50,361 nucleotides of DNA from Saprospiraceae bacterium (GTDB taxonomy: Bacteria; Bacteroidota; Bacteroidia; Chitinophagales; Saprospiraceae): positions 1 to 50,361 of the forward strand of contig JAHDHU010000015.1 in NCBI GenBank assembly GCA_020631135.1, in the 5' to 3' direction. The notes beneath the pieces are model-generated. The model worked only from the letters and a program-made list of their open reading frames with translations. It was not told the DNA's origin and searched no databases. Position 1 is the stretch's first letter. Each line of letters opens with the position of its first letter. Shown here one piece after another: positions 8,368 through 17,585 of the stretch. Position numbers and translations under genes: made by a program.

Positions 8368-8438
8368 CTTCTTTCTTCCTTCCATAATATTTTTAAATCC
8401 TGATTAGTGCAAACCAGGAAAATACTCCACATACTCCG

Positions 8439-8446
8439 TACCTTTG
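8439..8446 (+). promoter_or_regulatory. -7 promoter element TACCTTTG of thrS
   Basis: This matches TAnnTTTG, 27 nt before the thrS ATG, in the gap after the dodecin terminator. No clear TTG box is seen at the expected distance. Confidence 0.5.
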
Positions 8447-8473
8447 TTTGCTTAATTAGGAATAAAGAGGATT

Positions 8474-10393
8474 ATGATCAATATCACTTTTCCTGACGGC
8501 AATGTTCGTCAATACGAAAAAGGAATAAATTCTATCGATGTGGCGAAATCCATATCTGAAGGACTGGCAAGAAATGTAATCGCTGCAAGTATTAACGGTG
8601 AAACTTGGGATGCCACCCGTCCAATCAACGAAGATGTTCAAATCAATTTATTCACATTTAAGGATGCTCAAGGGAAAGCAGCATTTTGGCATTCTAGTGC
8701 GCATCTAATGGCGGAAGCATTAGAAGCTTTATATCCAGGTACAAAATTCGGAATTGGACCTTCAATCGATAATGGTTTCTACTATGATGTCGATACCGGG
8801 GACAAAACTTTAACTCCGGATGATCTACTGGACATCGAAAAAAAGATGTTAGAGCTAGCCAGAGAAAAGAATGATTACGTACGCAAAGAAGTAAGTAAAA
8901 CTGATGCGATCAGTTATTTTAAAGAAAAAGAGGATCAATATAAACTTGAGCTCCTGGAAGAGCTAGAAGATGGCACAATAAGTTTTTACACCCAAGGCAA
9001 TTTTACCGATTTATGCAGAGGTCCGCACATTCCTAACACAGGAATAATTAAAGCTGTCAAACTAACAAGTTTAGCTGGAGCATACTGGAGAGGAGATGAA
9101 ACGAGAGATCAAATGACCCGGATTTATGGAGTCAGTTTTCCAAAACAAAAAGAACTTACAGAACACCTGGCCCTAATCGAGGAGGCGAAAAAAAGAGATC
9201 ACCGAAAACTTGGGAAAGAATTGGAACTGTTTATGTTTTCTCAAAGAGTTGGATCTGGTTTACCTATTTGGCTTCCAAAAGGAACTCAACTCAGAGAAAG
9301 GCTCCAAAATTTTTTAAGAACGGAACAAGAAAAAAGAGGTTACAAAATGGTGGTAACTCCACACATTGGAGGCAAAGATCTTTACGTTACATCTGGCCAC
9401 TATGCAAAGTACGGTGAGGACAGTTTTCAGCCCATAAAAACGCCAAGAGATGGAGAAGAGTTTTTATTGAAACCAATGAATTGCCCACACCATTGCGAAA
9501 TATTCGCAAATGCACCTCACTCTTATAAAGAACTACCCTTACGAATTGGAGAATTTGGAACGGTTTATCGATATGAACAGAGTGGAGAACTTCACGGACT
9601 TTCTAGGGTAAGAGGATTTACCCAAGATGATGCTCATATTTTTTGTACTCCCGAACAAGTTAAAGGTGAATTCTTAGATGTCTTAGACTTGACGACACAT
9701 GTATTGAATAAAATGGGTTTCGAAAATTTTACAGCCCAAATCTCTCTTCGTGATCCTGAGACTCCAGAAAAGTACATCGGATCCGATGAAAATTGGAATA
9801 GTGCAGAACAGGCTATAATTGATGCTTGCAGCGAGGTAGATCTCGAAACAGTAACAGAATATGGTGAAGCAGCGTTTTATGGACCAAAATTAGATTTTAT
9901 GATTAAAGATGCGCTTGGACGGTCCTGGCAATTGGGTACCATTCAAGTGGATTATAATTTACCAGATCGTTTTGAATTAGAGTACATCGGAGCAGATAAT
10001 GCGCCACACAGACCCGTGATGATCCATAGAGCGCCATTTGGTTCAATGGAAAGATTTATAAGTATTTTGATAGAACATACAGGAGGAAAATTTCCACTTT
10101 GGTTAGCTCCTGATCAATTTGCCTTATTGCCAATTTCGGATCGATTAATCCCGTATTGCAAAGAAATCGAAACTGAATTAGCAAAGCACGATATCCGAGG
10201 ATTTATTGACACTCGAACAGAATCAATTGGTAAGAAAATCCGAGACACAGAATTAAAAAAAGTTCCAATAATGTTGATTATCGGAGACAGTGAAAAAGAA
10301 GCAAAAAGCGTTTCAGTCAGAATTCAAGGTGATGGAGATAAAGGGAGCATGAGTATTGATGAGTTCGTTTCCTACTTTCAATCATTAATTTAA
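8474..10393 (+). CDS. thrS: threonyl-tRNA synthetase
   Basis: This 639-aa class II synthetase charges tRNA-Thr. It has an N-terminal TGS domain (1-62), an editing domain with HSSAH (73-77) and C181/H185 in DLCRGPH, a catalytic core with zinc ligands C337 (MNCPHH), H388 (QDDAH) and H516 (MIHRAPFG), and a C-terminal anticodon-binding domain from about 540. An AGAGG lies just before the ATG. In many bacteria infC follows thrS. Here the next gene, 7 bases downstream, is a membrane transporter. Confidence 0.98.
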   Translation: MINITFPDGNVRQYEKGINSIDVAKSISEGLARNVIAASINGETWDATRPINEDVQINLFTFKDAQGKAAFWHSSAHLMAEALEALYPGTKFGIGPSIDNGFYYDVDTGDKTLTPDDLLDIEKKMLELAREKNDYVRKEVSKTDAISYFKEKEDQYKLELLEELEDGTISFYTQGNFTDLCRGPHIPNTGIIKAVKLTSLAGAYWRGDETRDQMTRIYGVSFPKQKELTEHLALIEEAKKRDHRKLGKELELFMFSQRVGSGLPIWLPKGTQLRERLQNFLRTEQEKRGYKMVVTPHIGGKDLYVTSGHYAKYGEDSFQPIKTPRDGEEFLLKPMNCPHHCEIFANAPHSYKELPLRIGEFGTVYRYEQSGELHGLSRVRGFTQDDAHIFCTPEQVKGEFLDVLDLTTHVLNKMGFENFTAQISLRDPETPEKYIGSDENWNSAEQAIIDACSEVDLETVTEYGEAAFYGPKLDFMIKDALGRSWQLGTIQVDYNLPDRFELEYIGADNAPHRPVMIHRAPFGSMERFISILIEHTGGKFPLWLAPDQFALLPISDRLIPYCKEIETELAKHDIRGFIDTRTESIGKKIRDTELKKVPIMLIIGDSEKEAKSVSVRIQGDGDKGSMSIDEFVSYFQSLI

Positions 10394-10400
10394 ATTTCTA

Positions 10401-12023
10401 TTGAAACAAATTCTTATTGATAATCCGGTGCTATTATTATTTATGGTAGCTTCCCTCGGTTATCTTTTTGGTACGATTAAAATCAAAGGAGCCTCTTTAG
10501 GAGTTGCTGCAGTTCTCTTCGTAGGATTGGCATTTGGAGCAACAAGCAAAGAATATTATATACCTGAAACCATATTTTCATTAGGACTTGTATTATTTGT
10601 CTACTCAATAGGGATTAGCTCCGGCCAAGCATTTTTTAAATCCTACAAAAAGAATGGACTAAGAGATTTCTTTTTCATCCTTTCGATGTTAATCGTATCA
10701 AGTTTAATCACCATCGCCCTAAGTTTTTTATTTGGCATAGATTCAGCCAAAATCACTGGGATATATGCAGGAAGCACCACAAATACTCCTGCCCTAGCTG
10801 GTGTGCTAGATTACATGACAAGCAATGGTTTAGGCAATTCAGCCGATAGTAAAAATATTGTGGTTGGCTATTCTTACAGTTATCCCTTGGGTGTCCTTGG
10901 AAGTATAATAGCCATCTTATTGGTTCAAAAGTTTTTAAAAATAGATTTTGATAAAGAAAAGGAGATCCTCAAAAGTGATTATCCCGTAGGCGAAGATTTA
11001 ACAAGTATGTCCATCGAAGTACTCAATGAACATGCAATAGGTGTGGAGATACGAGATTTGTATAAATCACAAAAATGGAATGTTACTTTTGGTCGAGTAA
11101 GTATAAAAGGAAAAATTAGTCTCTCTACATTTCAACAAAAATTTGAAAAAGGTGATCAGGTCTTAGTTGTGGGTTCTAAAGAAGAGCTCTTAAGGGTTGC
11201 ACAGTTTTTAGGTAGAGTGAGTGATAAAAAACTTTCTTGGTATCGAGAAGACTATGATTCGAGAAGAATATTTGTTTCGAATCCTGTGGTTGTTGGAAGA
11301 AGTCTAGCCTCACTTAATATTGACGAAAAGTATGGTGCCATTATCACGCGAATAAGAAGAGGAGATCGCGATATGCTGGCAAAAGGAAGTACAATACTCC
11401 AACAGGGTGATCGCATTCGTTTTGTGGCGAGAAGAAAGGATTTAAAAGCATTGGCAAAATATTTTGGCGATTCGTATCAACAGGTAAGTAAGATCAATTT
11501 ATTCTCTTTTGGATTAGGAATTGGTATTGGATTATTCCTCGGATTAATAGAATTCAACCTTGGTGATCAATTTTCCTTCAAACTGGGTTACGCCGGGGGA
11601 CCCTTAATTGTGGCACTCATACTTGGTGCCCTTGGAAGAACAGGACCAATAATATGGACCTTACCCTATAGCGCAAATATAACTTTGCAACAAATTGGTT
11701 TGATTTTTTTACTTTCCGCAATAGGTGTTAAATCAGGAAACTCCTTTGTAGAAAGTTTTGCTTCGGATGGTTTTCTAATGATTGCCGCCAGTGGGATCAT
11801 CAGCATTCTTGGTGCTTTGATCACTTTGATCATTGGTTATAAAGTTGTTAAAATTCCTTTTAGTCTTTTACTTGGAATGGTCGCAAATCAACCTGCTATA
11901 TTAGATTTTGCCAACAATCGCTCTGGTAACAATATTCCAACGTTTGGATATACGTTGATGTTTCCGATTGCCTTAATTATGAAAATCGTCCTCGCACAGT
12001 TGATTTATATTTTCTTAAGCTAG
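10401..12023 (+). CDS. AspT/YidE-type transporter with two TrkA-C domains
   Basis: This 540-aa membrane protein has about five N-terminal and five to six C-terminal helices flanking two cytosolic TrkA-C (RCK-C) domains (about 195-275 and 285-360, each ending like GDQVLVVGSKEEL or GDRIRFVARRKDL). This is the layout of the aspartate:alanine exchanger family and the YidE/YbjL proteins. The actual substrate is unknown. The start is a TTG 7 bases after the thrS stop. It is preferred over an ATG at 10443 because it keeps the conserved first helix (NPVLLLFMVASLGYLFG). Co-transcription with thrS is likely. Confidence 0.87.
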   Translation: MKQILIDNPVLLLFMVASLGYLFGTIKIKGASLGVAAVLFVGLAFGATSKEYYIPETIFSLGLVLFVYSIGISSGQAFFKSYKKNGLRDFFFILSMLIVSSLITIALSFLFGIDSAKITGIYAGSTTNTPALAGVLDYMTSNGLGNSADSKNIVVGYSYSYPLGVLGSIIAILLVQKFLKIDFDKEKEILKSDYPVGEDLTSMSIEVLNEHAIGVEIRDLYKSQKWNVTFGRVSIKGKISLSTFQQKFEKGDQVLVVGSKEELLRVAQFLGRVSDKKLSWYREDYDSRRIFVSNPVVVGRSLASLNIDEKYGAIITRIRRGDRDMLAKGSTILQQGDRIRFVARRKDLKALAKYFGDSYQQVSKINLFSFGLGIGIGLFLGLIEFNLGDQFSFKLGYAGGPLIVALILGALGRTGPIIWTLPYSANITLQQIGLIFLLSAIGVKSGNSFVESFASDGFLMIAASGIISILGALITLIIGYKVVKIPFSLLLGMVANQPAILDFANNRSGNNIPTFGYTLMFPIALIMKIVLAQLIYIFLS

Positions 12024-12049
12024 TTCTAATTATAATTGTTTGATAGCGT

Positions 12050-13846
12050 TCAACCTCCTGTCATTTCTAAAATATCATCTCCGTAATCGGCTAACTTTTT
12101 TTTACCTATCCCATCAAGACTAAGTAAATCATTTTTAGTCTTAGGCATTGAGGCAGCTATTGCCTTGAGGGTTCGATCATGAAAAATAACATAAGAAGGT
12201 ACTTTCTTTAGCTTTGCCAGTTTAACCCTCCATTGTTTTAGTTTTTCGTAGAAGTCTTCATTATAATTGGTTATATCTACTTTTAGTTTCTTAGGCTTTT
12301 CATTTTTGAGCTTCCTTTGATCAAAATATTCTGCCAATTCTAGTTGACGCTCATCTTTTAAAAGCTCTTTAGAAAGTGGAGTAATTTTAAGCCGTGACAG
12401 ATCTGAAAAATCAACGGAAATTATCCCTTGATTAATCATCTGGTTTATATAAAAAACCCAGTGCTTATATGGAACCTCCCTTCCTACCCCAAAAGTCTTC
12501 AAATGATTCAATCCCAAAGCGAACACCTCTTGTCGATGAGAACCTCTAAGTAAGTCGATCAGAAAAGCTTGATTTATATTTTGATTGGCGCGTATGATTC
12601 CAGAAATTGCCATCTTACCATAGGTTGTCGCATCTATGTATTTGGGCGGGGATAAACAATTATCACATCTTCCACAAGTTTTAGTTTTATACTCTCCAAA
12701 ATAATTTAGTATAAAGTTAGTTCGACAATTTAATGCATTAGCAAATTGCCACATGCGTTCAAGTTTTGCTAATTGCACTTCTTTAAATGTCTTCTCTGCC
12801 ACTCCCTCATCTATAAATCGTTTGAGTTGTGTATAATCACCCCATCCGTAAAATAATAAGGCAGAAGCATCTTGGCCATCTCTACCCGCACGACCAATCT
12901 CCTGATAATAACCTTCGATATTCTTTGGCATATTATAATGAATAACCCACCGGATATTAGGCTTGTCGATCCCCATTCCAAAAGCGATGGTGGCACAGAT
13001 AATAGTAAGCTCATCATTTTGAAATTTGGCCTGTACAACTTTTCGATCATCTGAAGATCTTCCGGCATGATAAAAATCAGCTTTGTAGCCTCGCTCTTTT
13101 AACTTGCTTGCAATTTTCTCAGTATTGTTGCGACTTAAACAATAGATAATACCCGATGAATGATTTTGCCCATTGATAAATTCGTATATCTGCTCTATTC
13201 GTTTTTGACCTGACCTAGCTTGTACTGAAATGTTAGTTCTTTCAAAACTTGACAAAAACCGTTTCTCACTTTTTAATCGAAGTTGTTTTACAATATCCTG
13301 TTGTGTAGAAGCATCTGCAGTAGCGGTCAATGCAATGACTGGTGTATCGGGAAATTCGTCTTTAATAAAGGACAATTTGACATAATCAGGTCTAAAGTCG
13401 TTTCCCCAAACACTGACACAATGAGCTTCGTCTATGGCAAACAATGAAATATTAAGCTGTTTAACAAACAAATAGGTATCTCGATTCAACAAACCTTCGG
13501 GAGATAAATAAAGTAATTTTAATTTACCCTGATTGATTTCATTGACAATAATTGCCCTTGCTGAAGCGGAAACATTACTGTGTAGCGTGGCAGCTTTAAT
13601 TCCCAATTGTTTTAAAGCTACTACCTGATCATTCATCAAGGCAATTAAAGGAGAAATTACGATGGTAATTCCATCAAGCAATAAAGCTGGCAATTGATAG
13701 CAAATGGATTTTCCGCCACCGGTGGGCATAATCACTAGACTATCTATTTTGGCTAAAACATTGCGAATAACTTCCTTTTGATTGTGTCTAAATTCACTGT
13801 AACCAAACGTATCCTTTAGTACTCTATAAATATCCTCTTGAGGCAT
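12050..13846 (-). CDS. recQ: ATP-dependent DNA helicase RecQ
   Basis: This 598-aa superfamily 2 helicase unwinds DNA 3' to 5' in recombination and fork repair. Visible motifs are Walker A MPTGGGKS (40-47), DEAH (139-142) in FAIDEAHCVS, and motif VI QEIGRAGRDG. They are followed by the zinc-binding cysteines (NCRTNF then CGRCDNC), a winged-helix segment, and a C-terminal HRDC domain (about 525-598, LLSLDGIGKKKLADYG). Length is near that of E. coli RecQ. It converges on the AspT-like gene with a 26-base gap. Confidence 0.96.
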   Translation of the reverse strand: MPQEDIYRVLKDTFGYSEFRHNQKEVIRNVLAKIDSLVIMPTGGGKSICYQLPALLLDGITIVISPLIALMNDQVVALKQLGIKAATLHSNVSASARAIIVNEINQGKLKLLYLSPEGLLNRDTYLFVKQLNISLFAIDEAHCVSVWGNDFRPDYVKLSFIKDEFPDTPVIALTATADASTQQDIVKQLRLKSEKRFLSSFERTNISVQARSGQKRIEQIYEFINGQNHSSGIIYCLSRNNTEKIASKLKERGYKADFYHAGRSSDDRKVVQAKFQNDELTIICATIAFGMGIDKPNIRWVIHYNMPKNIEGYYQEIGRAGRDGQDASALLFYGWGDYTQLKRFIDEGVAEKTFKEVQLAKLERMWQFANALNCRTNFILNYFGEYKTKTCGRCDNCLSPPKYIDATTYGKMAISGIIRANQNINQAFLIDLLRGSHRQEVFALGLNHLKTFGVGREVPYKHWVFYINQMINQGIISVDFSDLSRLKITPLSKELLKDERQLELAEYFDQRKLKNEKPKKLKVDITNYNEDFYEKLKQWRVKLAKLKKVPSYVIFHDRTLKAIAASMPKTKNDLLSLDGIGKKKLADYGDDILEMTGG

Positions 13847-13940
13847 GCCCGAAAGTACTAAACTGCATCGTTAATTTATCTTTTTGAATCGACTAAGACC
13901 TCTCAAAAATTTATGAAGCTCATCTTCAGATTCAATTGAA

Positions 13941-14684
13941 CTAAAAAGTACGTACTTCAGAATCTCCTGTTAAAATCTTCCGCACAAATTTACCCTCGCC
14001 TTTGTAATGAAAATAACTATCCTCTTTGGCTCTAAGTGCAATATTACCATTGACGGTCAGTTTGGCTTCGCTGTCTTCTTTCAAATTCATTTTGGCATCT
14101 TCAACAATAAAATCAAAACCTTTAATAACGCTATCTTCATTGGCTTTTAATTCAAGAGAACGAGCACTACCGAAAATATCCAAGACTGAATCTTCATCTA
14201 AATCAGCAGATAAGCTAATTACTTCAATATTACCCTCCAGGGTACAGTCCTCCTTCATTCTAATTTTCAGATGATCTGTTTTCAATTTATTTTCGAGTTT
14301 GAAAATCACATCTTCTACACCTACAATTTCTGTGACATTCTTCATGGTGATATAGGCAACAAGTCTCTCTTTGGCACCGCTTTTTTTACCTAATCCATAG
14401 CTGGTACTATAAGGTTTAGTGAAGATTTTAAGTTGATTTCCATTCTTCTCAACTTGTATCAAATCATGCAAATTTTTATTGGCTTCGATTCGAACTCCTT
14501 CTTCACTTTCTGAAAATTTGACAAAAACTTTAAAATCTTCAGAAACATGGATGCGATCAAAATCAGAAATGTCCTTTTCTTCTGTGGTTATGTCCGATGA
14601 CAACTTGATATAATTATCTCCCCATTGAGCGTTCAAACTTGATGAGATTAGGGTAAGCGCAAGAGCTAAAATAGAATATTTCAT
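13941..14684 (-). CDS. secreted head GIN domain protein (DUF2807)
   Basis: The 247-aa protein has a signal peptide, MKYSILALALTLISSSLNA, followed by a repetitive beta-helix pattern. Segments such as DFDRIHVSEDFKVFVKF, VIKGFDFIVEDAKMNLKED and KLTVNGNIALRAKED carry a recurring KEDS/DEDS turn. This is typical of the GIN/DUF2807 family, abundant in Bacteroidota and annotated as putative adhesin-like. The protein should be periplasmic or surface exposed; the function is unknown. It lies 94 bases upstream of recQ. Confidence 0.85.
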   Translation of the reverse strand: MKYSILALALTLISSSLNAQWGDNYIKLSSDITTEEKDISDFDRIHVSEDFKVFVKFSESEEGVRIEANKNLHDLIQVEKNGNQLKIFTKPYSTSYGLGKKSGAKERLVAYITMKNVTEIVGVEDVIFKLENKLKTDHLKIRMKEDCTLEGNIEVISLSADLDEDSVLDIFGSARSLELKANEDSVIKGFDFIVEDAKMNLKEDSEAKLTVNGNIALRAKEDSYFHYKGEGKFVRKILTGDSEVRTF

Positions 14685-14777
14685 AGTTTGGAAATTTATT
14701 TTGTATTTACCCTAAAGACAATATTCACTTGCTATGGGTTGCATGTTGATAAAAAAACAAAATATTTATAACCGTTA

Positions 14778-14797
14778 TTCGCATTCGCGAATGCGAA
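14778..14797. repeat. 20-bp perfect palindrome
   Basis: TTCGCATTCGCGAATGCGAA is a perfect inverted repeat with no spacer. It lies in the gap just downstream of the second YeeE/YedE gene and upstream of the GIN-domain gene. It shares the core GCATTCGCGAATGC exactly with 43447-43460. Confidence 0.85.
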
Positions 14798-14802
14798 GGG
14801 TT

Positions 14803-15216
14803 CTAATGCGGCAGCTTAGATCTTAAAATACCGTATAACAAGGCGCCTATTAAACCACCGAGTAAAACCAGCACAAAAGACAAATAGCCAGATCCAATGA
14901 GGACGTAAATTGGTCCTGGACAAGCACCAGTTACCGCCCATCCCAGGCCAAAAATTGTCCCTCCAATAATACTTGCAATGTAGGTTTTAGGTTTGTCGTT
15001 AAAAGTGATTTGATCTCCTTGTATATTTTTTAATCCTGATCTTTTGATCAACTGATGTAACGCCGCACCCAAAACAACAGCTACTCCAATGATACCGTAC
15101 ATATGAAAACTATCAAACAAAAACATTTCTTGTATGCGATACCAACTAATTGCTTCGGATTTAAACATGGTGATTCCAAAAACTATCCCAACTAAGAGAA
15201 AAGAAATGTTTTTCAT
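14803..15216 (-). CDS. YeeE/YedE family membrane protein (second half of pair)
   Basis: This 137-aa membrane protein has about four helices and the conserved GLGWAVTGACPGPIYVLIGSG motif region, with a cysteine (TGACPG) typical of YeeE/YedE proteins that import thiosulfate or other sulfur compounds. The frame stays open to 15342, but the ATG at 15216 gives the family N-terminus (MKNISFLLVGIVFG) and overlaps the previous stop by ATGA. That overlap indicates translational coupling to the partner gene. Confidence 0.88.
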   Translation of the reverse strand: MKNISFLLVGIVFGITMFKSEAISWYRIQEMFLFDSFHMYGIIGVAVVLGAALHQLIKRSGLKNIQGDQITFNDKPKTYIASIIGGTIFGLGWAVTGACPGPIYVLIGSGYLSFVLVLLGGLIGALLYGILRSKLPH

Positions 15217-15779
15217 GATGTAAAAATTAAGGGTAAAATAAAATACGTCATGGCTAAGCCTCCTACAAAAAATCCAATGACCGCAACCAAAGAAGGCAAC
15301 TGTAAATTTGACAAACCGCTGATAGCATGCCCACTCGTACAACCTCCAGCATAACGAGTACCAAAACCTATCAACATTCCTCCTGCTAATAGTAAGCTCA
15401 ATATTTTGATATTAGATAAATTGCTCAATTCAAATATCTCCTCGGGTGCAATGGATCCAGGTGATGGTTCTGAAAAACCCAACTGAGAAAGATATTGTAA
15501 GGTATCATCTGCCAATGGCATAACGCTAGAGTTGGCCATAAAATTAGAGGCAATAAAACCCCCAGCAACGGAACCTAATACAAAAAGAAGTAACCAAGAT
15601 TGAGATTTCCAATCATAATCAAAATAGGATATTCCCTTTCCAGCACCCGCAATACTGCAAAATGCTTTAAAAGATGATGATACCCCAAAACGTTGACCTA
15701 AGTAAATCAGGCAAAACATTACCAGGACTATCATAAAACCTGAAAAACCCCAATGCCATGAAGATTGTATTATTTCCAT
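15213..15779 (-). CDS. YeeE/YedE family membrane protein (first half of pair)
   Basis: This is a 188-aa protein with about five membrane helices and the signature GFGTRYAGGCTSGHAISGLS, whose Cys is implicated in sulfur-compound transport in the family. With the next gene it makes a complete two-part YedE-like channel; many species encode the pair as one long protein. No rhodanese, sulfurtransferase or persulfide dioxygenase gene is adjacent, so the substrate is open. Confidence 0.9.
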   Translation of the reverse strand: MEIIQSSWHWGFSGFMIVLVMFCLIYLGQRFGVSSSFKAFCSIAGAGKGISYFDYDWKSQSWLLLFVLGSVAGGFIASNFMANSSVMPLADDTLQYLSQLGFSEPSPGSIAPEEIFELSNLSNIKILSLLLAGGMLIGFGTRYAGGCTSGHAISGLSNLQLPSLVAVIGFFVGGLAMTYFILPLIFTS

Positions 15780-15837
15780 ATCTAAAATTGAACAAACTAA
15801 ATATACCTAATATCTCTATGAAGGAAATAATTTAGAA

Positions 15838-17475
15838 TCATGAAAGGTATTTTCCTACAATTGGCATTCTTCTACCCATACCGAAGGCTTTGGGAGTGAC
15901 CCTCAAAACAGGTGCAGTTTGATGCCTTTTAAATTCATTACGATTTACCAATCTCAAAATTCTTCTAACCAAGGCCTCATCAAAACCCATTTCTATAATT
16001 TCTTGAGGTCCTTTTCTATTTTCTATATACTGAATTAGGATATCATCTAATATTTCATAATCAGGAAGACTATCCGAATCTTTTTGGTTTGGCCTTAATT
16101 CTGCCGAAGGCGGTTTTGTAATGGTATTTGTAGGTATTACCTCAGTATCCTTATTCATAAACTCCGCTAAACGATAAACATCCATTTTATAAACATCTCC
16201 TATTACGGATAATCCGCCACACAAATCACCATAAAGGGTTCCATAACCCACAGACATCTCACTTTTATTAGAAGTGTTTAAAACAATGTGCCCAAATTTA
16301 TTCGAAAGAGCCATGTTTAACATTCCGCGTATGCGGGCTTGAATATTTTCTTCGGTAACATTAAAAGCAAGATCTCCAAAAATGGGATCCAGCTTTTTAG
16401 TGTAGACATCAAAAATTTCTTGAATAGAAACAATGTCATATTTAATCCCAAGGTTTTCAGCCAATACCACAGCGTCATTTACAGAATGGTCTGAAGAAAA
16501 TTGAGAAGGCATTAATAAAACCCTCACATTTTCAGCTCCTAGAGCTCTTTGTGCAATAACAGCTGTAACTGCTGAATCGATACCTCCCGACAAACCCAAT
16601 AAAGCTTTTTTAAATCCAAGTTTACCAAAATAATCTTTGACACCTAAAATAAGTGCGTCGTGAATTTTTTCAATTTTAGATTTTTGCTGAGGTCTATTTT
16701 GCAAGCCTTGAATTACATCTTCAAGCTCAAAAGTTTCTATCTCTTCTTCAAAGTAACTCATCTCTTTATGAATGTTGCCATTTGGACTCATCACTACAGA
16801 ACCACCATCAAATATAAGTTCAGTTTGTGCTCCGACATGGTTTACATAAAACATGGGTAATCCATACCGTTCGGTATTTTCTTTTAGGATGTGCATTCTT
16901 GATTCTGCCTGCGAGTGACTAAAAGGAGAAGCGGATACATTGATAACAAAATCAGGCTTAGACTTAATCATTTCATCAAGAGGACAAATCGTATACAATG
17001 GATTTTCATTGCCAATGTTCCAAATATCCTCGCACACAGTGAGGGCGATTTTTTTACCTTTAAATTGTACAACTCCAAACGAAGTAGCAGGTTCGAAATA
17101 CCTATATTCATCAAAGACATCATAAGTTGGCAGCAAAGCCTTATGCTGTACATATTTGATCACGCCTTCGCTCAAGAAATAAGCGGAGTTAAATAAATCC
17201 TTCCCTTCGACTACCGGATTACGGCTTGGTGAGCCTACGACTATGGCTATTTCGTGAGATAACTTCGTCAATTCTTGAATACTATGATCTGCCAATTTTA
17301 TAAAATCGGAAAATTCTAAAAAATCCCTCGGTGGATAGCCACAAGTTGCCAGTTCTCCAAAACAAATAATATCCGAACCTTCGCTGATCGCTTTTTCAAC
17401 AGCATCAATCATTTTTGAGAGGTTGCCTTCAAAATTTCCAATGATGTAATTTAATTGAGCAATGGTAATTTTCAT
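15838..17475 (-). CDS. nadE: glutamine-dependent NAD+ synthetase
   Basis: The 545-aa enzyme makes NAD+ from deamido-NAD+, ATP and glutamine, the last step of NAD biosynthesis. The N-terminal nitrilase-like glutaminase carries E41 (FGELATCGYPPRDF), K112 and C148 (LTVCEDIWN). The C-terminal synthetase begins near 270 with the ATP-pyrophosphatase loop SGGIDS (296-301). Domain order and length are as usual for the two-domain form. It is divergent from dnaX, and both promoters share the 110-base gap. Confidence 0.97.
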   Translation of the reverse strand: MKITIAQLNYIIGNFEGNLSKMIDAVEKAISEGSDIICFGELATCGYPPRDFLEFSDFIKLADHSIQELTKLSHEIAIVVGSPSRNPVVEGKDLFNSAYFLSEGVIKYVQHKALLPTYDVFDEYRYFEPATSFGVVQFKGKKIALTVCEDIWNIGNENPLYTICPLDEMIKSKPDFVINVSASPFSHSQAESRMHILKENTERYGLPMFYVNHVGAQTELIFDGGSVVMSPNGNIHKEMSYFEEEIETFELEDVIQGLQNRPQQKSKIEKIHDALILGVKDYFGKLGFKKALLGLSGGIDSAVTAVIAQRALGAENVRVLLMPSQFSSDHSVNDAVVLAENLGIKYDIVSIQEIFDVYTKKLDPIFGDLAFNVTEENIQARIRGMLNMALSNKFGHIVLNTSNKSEMSVGYGTLYGDLCGGLSVIGDVYKMDVYRLAEFMNKDTEVIPTNTITKPPSAELRPNQKDSDSLPDYEILDDILIQYIENRKGPQEIIEMGFDEALVRRILRLVNRNEFKRHQTAPVLRVTPKAFGMGRRMPIVGKYLS

Positions 17476-17479
17476 GGGA

Positions 17480-17487
17480 CAAACTTA
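17480..17487 (-). promoter_or_regulatory. -7 promoter element TAAGTTTG of nadE
   Basis: On the minus strand this TAnnTTTG match ends 4 nt before the nadE ATG, so the mRNA could be leaderless. The upstream TTG box is not clear. Confidence 0.35.
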
Positions 17488-17536
17488 GTAAGTCCTCGCC
17501 AAAAGGACTAAGAAATACACTATATGTCTGCTTAGA

Positions 17537-17568
17537 TTGCAACAAAAATGGTGATTTCGGTATTTTTG
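17537..17568 (+). promoter_or_regulatory. Bacteroidota-type promoter of dnaX
   Basis: TTG (17537-17539), a 21-nt spacer and TATTTTTG (17561-17568) match the Bacteroidota consensus. They lie 17 nt before the ATG, giving a leader of only about a dozen bases. Confidence 0.6.
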
Positions 17569-17585
17569 TTAGTGAGGATATAATT

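Noticed and set aside
14803-15342. Longer frame for the second YeeE/YedE gene
   Set aside because: The upstream part overlaps the partner gene and lacks conserved features; the ATG at 15216 overlaps the partner stop as ATGA.
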